From DATKCT01 sp035513055 (GTDB taxonomy: Bacteria; Verrucomicrobiota; Verrucomicrobiia; Verrucomicrobiales; DEV007): 26,862 bases of DNA. The translations under genes and the position numbers were made by a program. Numbering within the stretch: the stretch's first letter is position 1; every line of letters begins with the position of its first letter. The stretch lies in the NCBI GenBank assembly GCA_035513055.1, contig DATKCT010000193.1, forward strand, positions 1 to 26,862, read 5' to 3'. Below, piece after piece: positions 1 through 7,853 of this stretch. The notes below the pieces were generated by a model. It was not told where the DNA came from, ran no database searches, and saw nothing but the letters and a program-made list of their open reading frames with translations.

Positions 1-466
1 CCCCGAACCCAATCCCCACATAACCCAGGATCATCCCCGCCTTCGCCAGCGCGATGCCTCCCAATTTGCCCCCCGACCGGCCGATCTTGCCCTGCGCCAA
101 ATAACCAAAGACGACGGCCGGAACCGCGGGCAAGATAGCCACCGGAGCGACGACCCAGACGACCAGAACGGTCAAAATCGAAAAGATTCCCAATACGAGG
201 CTGACGATGGCCATTCCGCTGCACGGCGGGGCGGAATACCCTGCCGCCGTCACCGGCCCTAGGGGCGCGCCCGGCGCCACAGCCGGCTGCAGTAGACCCG
301 GCACCACAGGAGGAGCCTCCGGTTCCGTTTGGTCCGTCGCACGGTTCCTTTCCATCCTTTCGGGTGCGTCGTCGGCCTGCATTCGTTTCGACTCGAGCCG
401 GGTTAGCGTAGCCTCAATCGCCTCGCCGTCCTCAGCGATGTGGCCGGCGACCTGGTCTCCCTCCAT
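1..466 (-). CDS. DUF4190-type membrane protein, C-terminus cut by window edge
   Basis: An open frame runs from the ATG at 464-466 off the left edge and gives 155 residues. Residues 1-45 are charged, and residues 47-82 form a Pro/Ala-rich linker. A strongly hydrophobic block follows from about 84 to 121 (starts SGMAIVSLVLGIFSIL). The tail, GGKLGGIALAKAGMILGYVG, matches the typical ending of DUF4190 small membrane proteins, in which two helices flank a conserved G-rich segment. The function of that family is not established. The start lies 9 bases after the stop of the gspG-like gene on the same strand, so it is probably co-transcribed with the secretion genes. No clear Shine-Dalgarno site is seen; ATGs at residues 29 and 38 are alternatives. 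The family call rests on the hydrophobic pattern and the tail only. Confidence 0.7.
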   Translation of the reverse strand, partial: MEGDQVAGHIAEDGEAIEATLTRLESKRMQADDAPERMERNRATDQTEPEAPPVVPGLLQPAVAPGAPLGPVTAAGYSAPPCSGMAIVSLVLGIFSILTVLVVWVVAPVAILPAVPAVVFGYLAQGKIGRSGGKLGGIALAKAGMILGYVGIGFG

Positions 467-475
467 CAACGAGCG

Positions 476-1063
476 CTACTGCCAGTTTGTGATCCAACTC
501 TCCGGATTGTCGCCGGTCTTGTCGGTGCCCAAGGACCAGAGGTCGTAGGTGGGATTCTGCGTGTCCACGCCTTCGCCCGCCCTTTTGTAGTGATAAGGCT
601 GCCCAAACGGGTCCTGCAAATAGTAATTGCCGTGCACGAAACCCCGGTTGTTCCGCCGCACCTTGTCCCGGTCGTAAATCGCCGTATCCAGAAACACCAA
701 CCCTCCTGTGGCGCTCCCGGCCTCCCCCGTGGAGGATGCGCCGTCGGTGACGCCGTCGATCATGTCGGAACCGTCCCCGGACAAGGCCTGATACAGGCAT
801 TTCGCCATCGTTTCCGGGTTCCCGCTCCCGCCCGCCACAGCCGGATACTCCCCGAACTCGACCTTGTAGCGGTCCAACGCCAGGGTCATGGCTTCGATTT
901 CAATCCGCGCTTGCTTTCGCCTAGCGCTGTTCGTGGCGGCGGAGATCACCGCCAGCATGATTCCGGCGAGAACCGCGATGATGGTCACCACGGTCATCAA
1001 TTCGATCAACGTAAACCCGGAGCGGGAGACCCGTCCTCCGGAAGAGATCTTCGGGAGTTGCAT
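476..1063 (-). CDS. gspG: Type II secretion GspG-like pseudopilin
   Basis: This is the major-pseudopilin type of protein, inserted in the inner membrane, processed by a prepilin peptidase and assembled into a short periplasmic fibre. With the ATG at 1061-1063 it has 195 residues and a short basic leader. It then has the class III signal SRSGFTLIELM: cleavage is expected after Gly16, giving Phe at +1 and Glu at +5, followed by a hydrophobic helix. The C-terminal part (QDPFGQPYHY, then LWSLGTDKTGDNPESWITNW) follows the GspG pattern, with a DPxGxPYxY motif and a calcium-site-like loop near the end. A GTG at 1112-1114 would lengthen the leader by 17 residues and sits just 5 bases past the gspF stop. 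I prefer the ATG because 15-residue leaders are more usual. Neither start has a well-spaced ribosome site. It is the fourth gene of the gsp operon. Confidence 0.85.
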   Translation of the reverse strand: MQLPKISSGGRVSRSGFTLIELMTVVTIIAVLAGIMLAVISAATNSARRKQARIEIEAMTLALDRYKVEFGEYPAVAGGSGNPETMAKCLYQALSGDGSDMIDGVTDGASSTGEAGSATGGLVFLDTAIYDRDKVRRNNRGFVHGNYYLQDPFGQPYHYKRAGEGVDTQNPTYDLWSLGTDKTGDNPESWITNWQ

Positions 1064-1119
1064 GAGGGGGTGAACGTTTGACTGCGATTCGCTGGCGCCC
1101 GTTGCGCTGGCCACGGCCC

Positions 1120-2379
1120 TCAGGCCCCAGCTTGCAGGTTCTTAATAATCTCGACCAGGGGCAGGAAGAGCGCAAGTACGATCGTCCCAACCACGAGGGC
1201 GAGAATGACGATCATGATCGGCTCGAGCAGCGACGTCAGCGCCGCCACGGCGTTGTCCACCTCGTCGTCATACACATCGGCGATTTTCAAGAGCATCTCG
1301 GGAAGCTGGCCCGTCTCCTCGCCGACGTCGACCATGCTGATGACCATGGGCGGAAACACCTTGCTCGCCTCCAGCGGCTGGACGATGGATTCCCCCTCCT
1401 TCACGCTGGCGTGGACCTTGTCGATGGCGTTAGAAATGATCACGTTGCCCGCCGTATCTCGCGTGATGTTCAGCGCCTGCAAGATGGGCACACCGCTCGT
1501 CACCAGCGTTCCCAAAGTCCTGGCAAACCGCGAAATGGCGCTCTTCCTCTGCACGTTGCCAAACACCGGCAGCCGCAGCTTGAGCGAATCGATGAAACGG
1601 CGGCCGAACTTCGTCGCGGCGAAGAGCCGGAACAAGATGAAGAAGACAATCACTCCTCCCAAGATCAAAAAGATGTGCTCCTTGACCGAGCGGCTCAGGC
1701 CCACCACTTGCTGGGTCAGCCACGGCAGCGGCTTGCCTTGCAACATATCGGCGAAAATCTTCTCGAAACTCGGGACGATCACCGCCAGCAGGAAGATCAT
1801 GATCGAGACGGCGATGAACAGCACGATGGAAGGATAGACCATCGCCGAGACAATCTTGTTCTTCAGTTTCTGAGCCTTTTCCTGATACTCCGCCAAGCGG
1901 ATGAGCACGACCTCGAGCACACCTCCGAGTTCGCCGGCTTTCACCATGTTGATGTAGAGCTTATTGAAAATCTTCGGGTGCGCCGCCAAACTCTCGGAAA
2001 AGGTCGACCCGCCCTGGACGGATTCCTCCAGCGTCTTGATCGTGCGTTTGAGAACGGGATTGGGCTCCTGCTTGGCCAGCACCGTCAACCCGCGCAACAA
2101 GGGCAATCCGGAATCAATCAGGGTCGCCAACTGCCGGGTAAAGATCATCAGGGTCTTATTGTTGACCCGGCCTCCCCTGCGGCTCGAGCGGGCGCGAGCG
2201 CGGGCTTTGACCGCCTTTTTCTTGCCGCCGATGCTTCCCTTGCCGTCCTCCAGAACTTTCGTCGGATAGAGCCCCTGACCTCGCAGCAGGGTGATCGCCT
2301 CCGCATCGGTTCCCGCACTGATCTGACCTGTGGTTTCCTGACCCTGAGAGTCAAGGGCGATGTAGTTGAAGCTGGCCAT
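1120..2379 (-). CDS. gspF: Type II secretion / type IV pilus inner-membrane platform protein GspF
   Basis: A polytopic inner-membrane protein of the GspF/PilC family, which couples the cytoplasmic ATPase to pseudopilus assembly. The length (419 aa) is usual for the family. Residues 1-45 form the small N-terminal domain (FNYIALDSQGQETTGQI). Residues 50-71 are an unusually basic linker rich in Lys/Arg. Two homologous T2SSF domains follow, about 75-200 and 278-402, with repeated motifs TRQLATLIDSGLPLL and ARTLGTLVTSGVPIL and the matching MVKAGELGG / MVDVGEETGQL signatures. Membrane segments lie near 183-203, 236-254 and 387-411. The start is supported by GGAG at 2387-2390, seven bases upstream of the ATG. 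It sits 99 bases downstream of the second gspE and next to the pseudopilin gene. Confidence 0.95.
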   Translation of the reverse strand: MASFNYIALDSQGQETTGQISAGTDAEAITLLRGQGLYPTKVLEDGKGSIGGKKKAVKARARARSSRRGGRVNNKTLMIFTRQLATLIDSGLPLLRGLTVLAKQEPNPVLKRTIKTLEESVQGGSTFSESLAAHPKIFNKLYINMVKAGELGGVLEVVLIRLAEYQEKAQKLKNKIVSAMVYPSIVLFIAVSIMIFLLAVIVPSFEKIFADMLQGKPLPWLTQQVVGLSRSVKEHIFLILGGVIVFFILFRLFAATKFGRRFIDSLKLRLPVFGNVQRKSAISRFARTLGTLVTSGVPILQALNITRDTAGNVIISNAIDKVHASVKEGESIVQPLEASKVFPPMVISMVDVGEETGQLPEMLLKIADVYDDEVDNAVAALTSLLEPIMIVILALVVGTIVLALFLPLVEIIKNLQAGA

Positions 2380-2478
2380 AAGACGTCTCCAAACGGTTCT
2401 GGTGAAGAATTCTAGCGGGGTCCGCTCATTTTGTCTACGGCCTTCTCCATTGCGCTGGCAAGCAGTTCCACCGGAAAA

Positions 2479-4149
2479 TCAGGTGTACTTCAGCACCTCC
2501 TCGATGGTGGTGCCGCCCGTGTAAATGTTCCGCAGCCCGTCATCCCGGAGGGTCTGCATTCCCAATTCGATGGACTTCTGCCGCAAGACCACCGTGGGGG
2601 CACGTTCGGTGATCAGGTCCCGGAGCTGATCCTTGATGTCGAACAGCTCGTAAAGGCCTTTGCGGCCCTTGTAGCCCGAGTGCCCGCACACGTCGCAACC
2701 CACCCCCGTGTAGAAATTCTTGTCCCCCAACTCGTGCGGCGCCAGATTCAATTGTGCCAAGATGGTCTCCCCGGGCTCATAGGGCTCCCGGCACTCCCGG
2801 CAAATGGTCCGCACCAAACGCTGGGCCAGCACCGCTTCCAAAGACGCGGACACCAGAAAGGGTTCCGCACCCATATCCACCAGGCGCGTCACCGCTCCGG
2901 ACGAGTCGTTCGTGTGCAGGGTGCTGAAGACCAAATGCCCCGTCAAAGAAGCCTGAATGGCGATCTGGACGGTCTCCCCATCCCGCATCTCCCCCACCAT
3001 GATCCGGTCTGGGTCTTGCCGCAAGAACGCCCGCAGAATCCGGGCAAAGGTCACACCGATGGCGTCGTTGGTGGGCACTTGGATGATCCCATCGATGTCG
3101 TACTCGACGGGATCTTCCGCCGTCAACAGCTTGCTGTCGTCCGTGTTGATCCTCCGCAGGCATGCATACAGCGTCGTCGTCTTGCCCGCCCCGGTAGGCC
3201 CGGTGACAATGAAAATGCCGTTCGGCTTCCGGATGGTATCCTCGACGTATTTGAAAATCTCCGATGGCAGCCCCAGATGCTCCAGATCGAGGTTGACCGA
3301 GGACCGGTCCAGCACCCGGAGCACAACACTCTCCCCATAAACCGTGGGCAAACACGACACCCGCAAGTCCACAGGCATCGAGCCGACCATCTTCTGAATG
3401 CGGCCATCCTGCGGCAGCCGGCGTTCGGCAATGTTCATGTTGGCCATGACCTTGACCCGGGAAATGATCGCGGGCGCCAAGTGCAGCGGCGGCGGAGACA
3501 TCTCGAAGAGAGCCCCGTCCACCCGGTAACGGATCTTGAAATCTTCTTCGAAGGGCTCGAAGTGGATGTCCGAACCCCTCTCTTTGATGGCCTGCAAAAG
3601 AACCAGGTCGACGTAGCGCACGATCGGCGCCGCATTGGCCTCCGCCTCGAGATCCTCCACGGACATAGGACCATCCTTGGGCCTGCTGTCCAAAAGTTCC
3701 AGAATGTCGCTGAAATCGCTCTCGGTGCCGTAGAGCTTGTCGATCAAATACTGAATCCGGTAAAAGTCTCCCATCACCGGAACGACGTTCTTGTGTAAGG
3801 CGAATCGCAGATCCTCCAAGTTCTGGGCGTTGAGGGGGTCGGTGAAGGCCACCTGAATCCCGACATCGGTGAGCCCAACCGGCAACGCTCCGTAGAGCCG
3901 CGCCAAGTTCGACGGAATGAGTTGGAGCACCGCCTCGGGCGGTTCAAATCCAGCCAAATTCACCAATTCCGCACCGATCTCTTCCGCGAGAATCCGGTAC
4001 AAACCGTGACGGTCGGTCACTCCGTGGTCGTTGAGCACCTCGATGACGTCTTTCCCGGTTGAGGAAACGGCGTGGAGGATTTCCTCTCCCTGTTCTTGGT
4101 CGAGGACTCCGCGGTCCTGAAGGACGTCGACTACACTATGGGCATTCAT
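2479..4149 (-). CDS. gspE: GspE/PilB-family secretion ATPase (second copy)
   Basis: A cytoplasmic hexameric ATPase that powers pseudopilus or pilus assembly; 556 aa. The T2SSE N-terminal domain covers about 1-140, a linker follows, and the ATPase domain runs from about 165. Visible motifs: Walker A GPTGAGKT at 317-324, Asp box around AEDPVEY (344-350), Walker B region LRQDPDRIMVGEMRD ending at 390, His box STLHTND at about 409-415, and a tetracysteine zinc site with Cys450, Cys453, Cys485 and Cys488. The last feature is typical of GspE/PilB and absent from PilT retraction motors. It follows the first ATPase gene after 48 bases. The alanine in Walker A replaces the commoner serine (GPTGSGKT), a tolerated change. 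Whether it serves secretion or a pilus cannot be told from sequence alone. Confidence 0.93.
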   Translation of the reverse strand: MNAHSVVDVLQDRGVLDQEQGEEILHAVSSTGKDVIEVLNDHGVTDRHGLYRILAEEIGAELVNLAGFEPPEAVLQLIPSNLARLYGALPVGLTDVGIQVAFTDPLNAQNLEDLRFALHKNVVPVMGDFYRIQYLIDKLYGTESDFSDILELLDSRPKDGPMSVEDLEAEANAAPIVRYVDLVLLQAIKERGSDIHFEPFEEDFKIRYRVDGALFEMSPPPLHLAPAIISRVKVMANMNIAERRLPQDGRIQKMVGSMPVDLRVSCLPTVYGESVVLRVLDRSSVNLDLEHLGLPSEIFKYVEDTIRKPNGIFIVTGPTGAGKTTTLYACLRRINTDDSKLLTAEDPVEYDIDGIIQVPTNDAIGVTFARILRAFLRQDPDRIMVGEMRDGETVQIAIQASLTGHLVFSTLHTNDSSGAVTRLVDMGAEPFLVSASLEAVLAQRLVRTICRECREPYEPGETILAQLNLAPHELGDKNFYTGVGCDVCGHSGYKGRKGLYELFDIKDQLRDLITERAPTVVLRQKSIELGMQTLRDDGLRNIYTGGTTIEEVLKYT

Positions 4150-4197
4150 GAATCATCAGCTCGGCTCGATTCCGGTCGCGGCAGGGACGCCCTCCCA

Positions 4198-5868
4198 TCA
4201 TTGGTTGTCGGACATGGTCACGCGCATCACCTCCGTCGCCGTCGTGATCCCGGAGAGCACTTTTCGCACCCCATCCTCCCGCAGGGTCCGCATGCCCAAT
4301 TCGCGCGCCCGTCGCCGCAATTGCACCGTGGTCGAACTTTCGTTGATCATGTGCCGGGCCTCATCGTCGATCCGGAATATCTCGTAAATCCCCATCCGCC
4401 CCTTGTATCCAGTCATTTTGCAAAGGTCACAGCCTTCGCCCTTCATCGCGTTGGAATCCACGACACGAGTTGAGTCGATCCCCAGCATCTCCATCTCCTT
4501 CCGCGTCAGCTCGGTGGGAATCTTGCAACGCTCGCAAATCTTTCGCACCAACCGCTGGGCAATGATCGCCCGCACCGCACTGGCGACCAGAAACGGTTTC
4601 ACCCCGATGTCCACCAAACGCGCCACCGCCCCCGGCGCGTCGTTGGTGTGCAGCGTGCTGAACACCAAGTGCCCGGTCAAACTCGCGTTGATGGCGATCG
4701 ACGCCGTTTCGATATCCCGGATCTCCCCGATCATGATGATATTGGGCGCCTGCCGCAGTATCGAGCGCAAGGCGGCCTGAAAGGTCATCCCAATACTTTC
4801 TTTGACCATGACCTGGTTTATTCCGCTCAACTGGTATTCCACCGGGTCTTCCACCGTGATGATTTTCCGGTCCGGCGTGTTGATGTGATTGAGACAGGCG
4901 TAGAGCGTGGTGGTCTTGCCCGATCCCGTCGGGCCCGTCACCAGCAAGATCCCGTCGGGCAAGGTAATCAACTTCTCAAAGACCTCTTGGTCATCGCTGA
5001 AGAAACCCAATTGAGGCAAGCCCAGCAGCAAGCTCGCCTTGTCCAGGATCCGCATGACTACGCTCTCGCCGTGACTGGTCGGCACCGTGGAGACCCGTAA
5101 ATCCAACTGGCGGTCGCCCAGACGAACCTGAATTCGACCGTCCTGGGGCACCCGTTTCTCCGCGATGCTCATGGTGCCGGTCATGATCTTCAACCGGCTG
5201 ACAATCGAAGGAAGCAGCTTCCGCGGGTGCTCCTCCATGACGTGCAAGGTGCCGTCGATGCGGTACCGGATTCGGATCGACTTCTCCAGCGGCTCGATAT
5301 GGATGTCGCTGGACCGGTTCTTAAAGGCTTCCGCCAAGGTGTTGGAAACCATCCGGATGATCGGCGCTTCCGGATCCTCACTCCCTTGCCCGGAGTCCGC
5401 CGTGCTCAAAATCAAGCCCTCAAAGCGTCCCTCCTCCCCCGGAGCTGGAGCGTTGTAGTACTCTTGCAGCGCTCTCTGGATCTGCTCCTGCGAGGCGCAC
5501 ACGACCTCCAATTCGTGATGGAACACGTGAGGCAGCGTGTCGATCGTCTCGAAATCGTAGGGATCGGCGATCGCCACCATCAAACGGTCGTCCTGAAATC
5601 CCAGTGGAATCACCCGGTAGCGAATCGCGGAAGGCTCGTCGATGACATTGATGACCGCCGGATCGATATGAACCTCGGTGAGATCCACGTAACCCAAGCC
5701 CGCATTCGAGGCGGCCGTCTGCGCCACCTGTTCCGAAGTCACATGCCCCCCCTCCACCAGCGCTTCAATCACGCTGTCCCCCTTGCTCCGGGCCTGCTCG
5801 ACCGTTTCCGCATTCACATAACCGGCATCGGTCAGGGCCTCGATGATATAGTCTTCGTTGGCAAACAC
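4198..5868 (-). CDS. gspE: GspE/PilB-family secretion ATPase (first copy)
   Basis: A paralogue of the next gene downstream, with the same domain order: N-terminal domain about 1-135, ATPase domain from about 165. It has Walker A GPTGSGKT at 312-319, Asp box VEDPVEY, Walker B IIMIGEIRD ending at 385, His box STLHTND and zinc-site cysteines 445, 448, 480 and 483. I chose the GTG at 5866-5868 (FANEDYIIEAL...) because the upstream extension (to a TTG at 5974-5976) looks non-coding and because family members begin with this kind of helix. With this start the protein is 556 aa, exactly the length of its twin. The segment before Walker B reads LRQAPN, where the twin has LRQDPD. It heads the gsp operon and is preceded by a 193-base spacer containing a G-rich tract. 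Confidence 0.92.
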   Translation of the reverse strand: MFANEDYIIEALTDAGYVNAETVEQARSKGDSVIEALVEGGHVTSEQVAQTAASNAGLGYVDLTEVHIDPAVINVIDEPSAIRYRVIPLGFQDDRLMVAIADPYDFETIDTLPHVFHHELEVVCASQEQIQRALQEYYNAPAPGEEGRFEGLILSTADSGQGSEDPEAPIIRMVSNTLAEAFKNRSSDIHIEPLEKSIRIRYRIDGTLHVMEEHPRKLLPSIVSRLKIMTGTMSIAEKRVPQDGRIQVRLGDRQLDLRVSTVPTSHGESVVMRILDKASLLLGLPQLGFFSDDQEVFEKLITLPDGILLVTGPTGSGKTTTLYACLNHINTPDRKIITVEDPVEYQLSGINQVMVKESIGMTFQAALRSILRQAPNIIMIGEIRDIETASIAINASLTGHLVFSTLHTNDAPGAVARLVDIGVKPFLVASAVRAIIAQRLVRKICERCKIPTELTRKEMEMLGIDSTRVVDSNAMKGEGCDLCKMTGYKGRMGIYEIFRIDDEARHMINESSTTVQLRRRARELGMRTLREDGVRKVLSGITTATEVMRVTMSDNQ

Positions 5869-5906
5869 GCTGGGGAGTCTGGGTAACTTCGGGATCGACG
5901 AGCGTA

Positions 5907-5935
5907 GACTGGGGAAATCACCCCTGTTTGTCAAC
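5907..5935 (-). promoter_or_regulatory. Candidate sigma-70 promoter for the gsp operon
   Basis: On the minus strand a perfect -35 hexamer TTGACA (5930-5935) is followed after 17 bases by CAGTCT (5907-5912), a poor -10 match (only A2 and T6 agree). The spacer contains an imperfect dyad (CAGGGG ... CCCCAG) that could be an operator. Transcription would start about 30-35 bases before the GTG of the first gspE. The weak -10 keeps confidence low. Confidence 0.25.
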
Positions 5936-6008
5936 GTCCCGGCTCGGAATTCCCGGCCGCAATGCGCTTTAGCCAATCAAAGCCTCTCCCAAGGCCCCGT
6001 TCCTGAGG

Positions 6009-6055
6009 CCCTTCCTCCCCTCCTCCCCTGCACACCCCCCTCCTTCACCCCCCCC
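6009..6055 (-). other. G-quadruplex-forming tract between ftsB-like gene and gspE
   Basis: The minus (transcribed-sense) strand carries successive guanine runs G8 (6048-6055), G6 (6035-6040), G4 (6025-6028), G4 (6017-6020) and G3 (6009-6011). The spacers are 7, 6, 4 and 5 bases. This fits the standard G3+N1-7 quadruplex rule on the strand that would be present in mRNA. The tract starts 6 bases after the stop of the FtsB-like gene. It may act as a polarity or termination element or as a leader structure; neither is proven. Confidence 0.6.
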
Positions 6056-6061
6056 TCAACC

Positions 6062-6514
6062 TCACGGGGTACGGGCGCCATCCTCCTCGTCCTTCACCCT
6101 TTCGCCCGGCTCGTCCAGACGGTTGAACCGGTCGTTCATCGGGCGGGTGATTCGAAGAATGCGCTCATCGGGCGCTTGGAGGTTGCGTATGGTTTTCCGC
6201 GCCTCGGTCTCCAAAGAATCCAGGTCGCCGTTCTCGAGCAAATCCACCGACTGCTTCAAGTCGTTCTTCACCCAGCGCTTTTCCTCCCGCTCCTTTTCCA
6301 GAACAGCCACCTCCTCGCGGAGCCGCTGCAGCTTTTCGCCTTCCGGAAAGACCTCTAAGGCCACTCCGCCCAAGCCGAAAACCACGGCCAATGACAGGGT
6401 GTAGTTGGAGGCCCGCCGCAGACTATAATTGCGGCGCACCCAAAAAACATACATCCGGACCCGCTCTTCGTCGGAACGAAGGCGCGACCCTCTTCGCCAC
6501 TTCTGCCCGCCCAT
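6062..6514 (-). CDS. FtsB/DivIC-like septum formation initiator
   Basis: A small bitopic protein of 150 aa. The basic N-terminus is cytoplasmic (WRRGSRLRSDEERVR, then VRRNYSLRR). One membrane helix lies near 37-56 (NYTLSLAVVFGLGGVALEVF). A predicted coiled coil runs from about 57 to 92 (KLQRLREEVAVLEKEREEKR). The following segment, ENGDLDSLETEARKTIRNL, resembles the FtsB/DivIC pattern in which a short loop precedes an 'E..AR..L' helix. FtsB proteins form a complex with FtsL and FtsQ at the division septum. The start lies 15 bases after the enolase stop; an eno-ftsB pairing is also known in E. coli and other bacteria, which supports the call. Met21 is a possible alternative start. It is longer at both ends than E. 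coli FtsB. Confidence 0.75.
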   Translation of the reverse strand: MGGQKWRRGSRLRSDEERVRMYVFWVRRNYSLRRASNYTLSLAVVFGLGGVALEVFPEGEKLQRLREEVAVLEKEREEKRWVKNDLKQSVDLLENGDLDSLETEARKTIRNLQAPDERILRITRPMNDRFNRLDEPGERVKDEEDGARTP

Positions 6515-6529
6515 CGCTGAATATCAAGC

Positions 6530-7822
6530 TTACCCGGTCTTCAGTTTACCGCCAAATACCGCTCTGTCACCCAGTTCTTCCTCGATTCGCAACAATTGAT
6601 TGTACTTCGCAATCCGGTCCGAACGGCTCAACGACCCCGTCTTGATCTGGCCTGCGTTGGTCGCCACGGCGATGTCCGCGATGGTGGCGTCCTCCGTCTC
6701 CCCTGACCGATGGCTGATGACCGCGGTGTAGGCATTCTCCCGTGCCAACTCGACGGCGTCCAGCGTCTCGGTCAGCGAGCCGATCTGGTTGACCTTTACC
6801 AAAATCGAGTTTCCCACCCCTTCCCGGATTCCGCGCCCGAGAAAATCGACGTTGGTCACGAACAAATCGTCGCCCACCAATTGCGTTTCCCGTCCCATGC
6901 GCTCCGTCAGAAGCTTCCAGCCCTCCCAATCGTTCTCCGCACAACCGTCTTCGATCGACACGATGGGGAAGCGCTTCTGCAACTCTATATAGTAGGCCAC
7001 CAGTTCTTCGGCGCTGCGCCGGGAGCCATCCGATTTCTTGAAGACGTAATCGTCGTGTTCGGCATCGTAGAACTCGCTCGAAGCCACATCCAAGGCGAGA
7101 ACAATATCTGTCGCCAGCTTGTAGCCGGCCCGTTCCACGGCCAGGGCGATCACCTCCAAGGCGTCCTCCGCGGACTTCAACGCCGGCGCGAATCCGCCCT
7201 CGTCACCCACGGCCGTGGACAAACCCCGATCGCGGAGCACCGTCTTCAGCGCGTGGAACACCTCGGTTCCATAACGCAACGCCTCACAAAAAGACGGCGC
7301 GCCCACTGGCATGATCATGAACTCCTGAAAATCGATGGGGGCGTCCGAGTGAGCGCCGCCATTAAGAATGTTCATCATCGGCACCGGCAGCACCTTGGCG
7401 TTGGTCCCGCCGATGTAGCGGTAGAGCGGAATCCCCAATTGACGCGCCGCGGCATGGGCCGTGGCCAGGGAGACCCCCAAGATCGCGTTGGCGCCCAAAA
7501 CCTCCTTGTTCGCGCTTCCGTCGAGCCGCCGCATCTCACTATCGATGCCGGCTTGATCGAGGCCATCCCATCCCACGAGCGCGGGTTCGATCGTCGTCTG
7601 AATCGCTTCGACCGCCTTGCGCACTCCCTTTCCGAGGTAGCGCCCTTTGTCTCCGTCCCGCAACTCCCACGCTTCGTGTTCTCCAGTGCTGGCTCCGCTT
7701 GGAACGGCTGCCCGCCCGCAGGCGCCGCCTTGCAGAAAGACATCCACCTCCACTGTCGGGTTCCCGCGCGAATCCAGAATCTCGCGACCGGCAATCCGCC
7801 GTATCTGCGTTGCTTCCCTCAT
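6530..7822 (-). CDS. eno: Enolase (phosphopyruvate hydratase)
   Basis: Catalyses interconversion of 2-phosphoglycerate and phosphoenolpyruvate in glycolysis; cytoplasmic. It has 430 aa from the ATG at 7820-7822, the normal bacterial length; the longer open frame upstream lies over the greA-like gene and is not used. Conserved features: REILDSRGNPTVEV at the start, the mobile loop SGASTGEHEA (42-51), catalytic acid in GDEGG (Glu208), magnesium ligands Asp245 (ALDVASSE), Glu291 (SIEDG) and Asp318 (VGDD), catalytic Lys343 (LVKVNQIGSLTET), His371 in SHRSGETED and Lys394. An AAGGA sits about 12 bases upstream of the ATG. It lies 31 bases after the greA-like gene and 15 before the FtsB-like gene, so the three probably share a transcript. 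Confidence 0.98.
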   Translation of the reverse strand: MREATQIRRIAGREILDSRGNPTVEVDVFLQGGACGRAAVPSGASTGEHEAWELRDGDKGRYLGKGVRKAVEAIQTTIEPALVGWDGLDQAGIDSEMRRLDGSANKEVLGANAILGVSLATAHAAARQLGIPLYRYIGGTNAKVLPVPMMNILNGGAHSDAPIDFQEFMIMPVGAPSFCEALRYGTEVFHALKTVLRDRGLSTAVGDEGGFAPALKSAEDALEVIALAVERAGYKLATDIVLALDVASSEFYDAEHDDYVFKKSDGSRRSAEELVAYYIELQKRFPIVSIEDGCAENDWEGWKLLTERMGRETQLVGDDLFVTNVDFLGRGIREGVGNSILVKVNQIGSLTETLDAVELARENAYTAVISHRSGETEDATIADIAVATNAGQIKTGSLSRSDRIAKYNQLLRIEEELGDRAVFGGKLKTG

Positions 7823-7853
7823 AGCCGTTCGTGTTCCTTCAAGAAAAATACTC

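Noticed and set aside
2431..3798. 455-codon open frame on the plus strand
   Set aside because: Antisense of the second gspE, which has complete family motifs; the antisense product is His/Arg/Pro-rich without domains.
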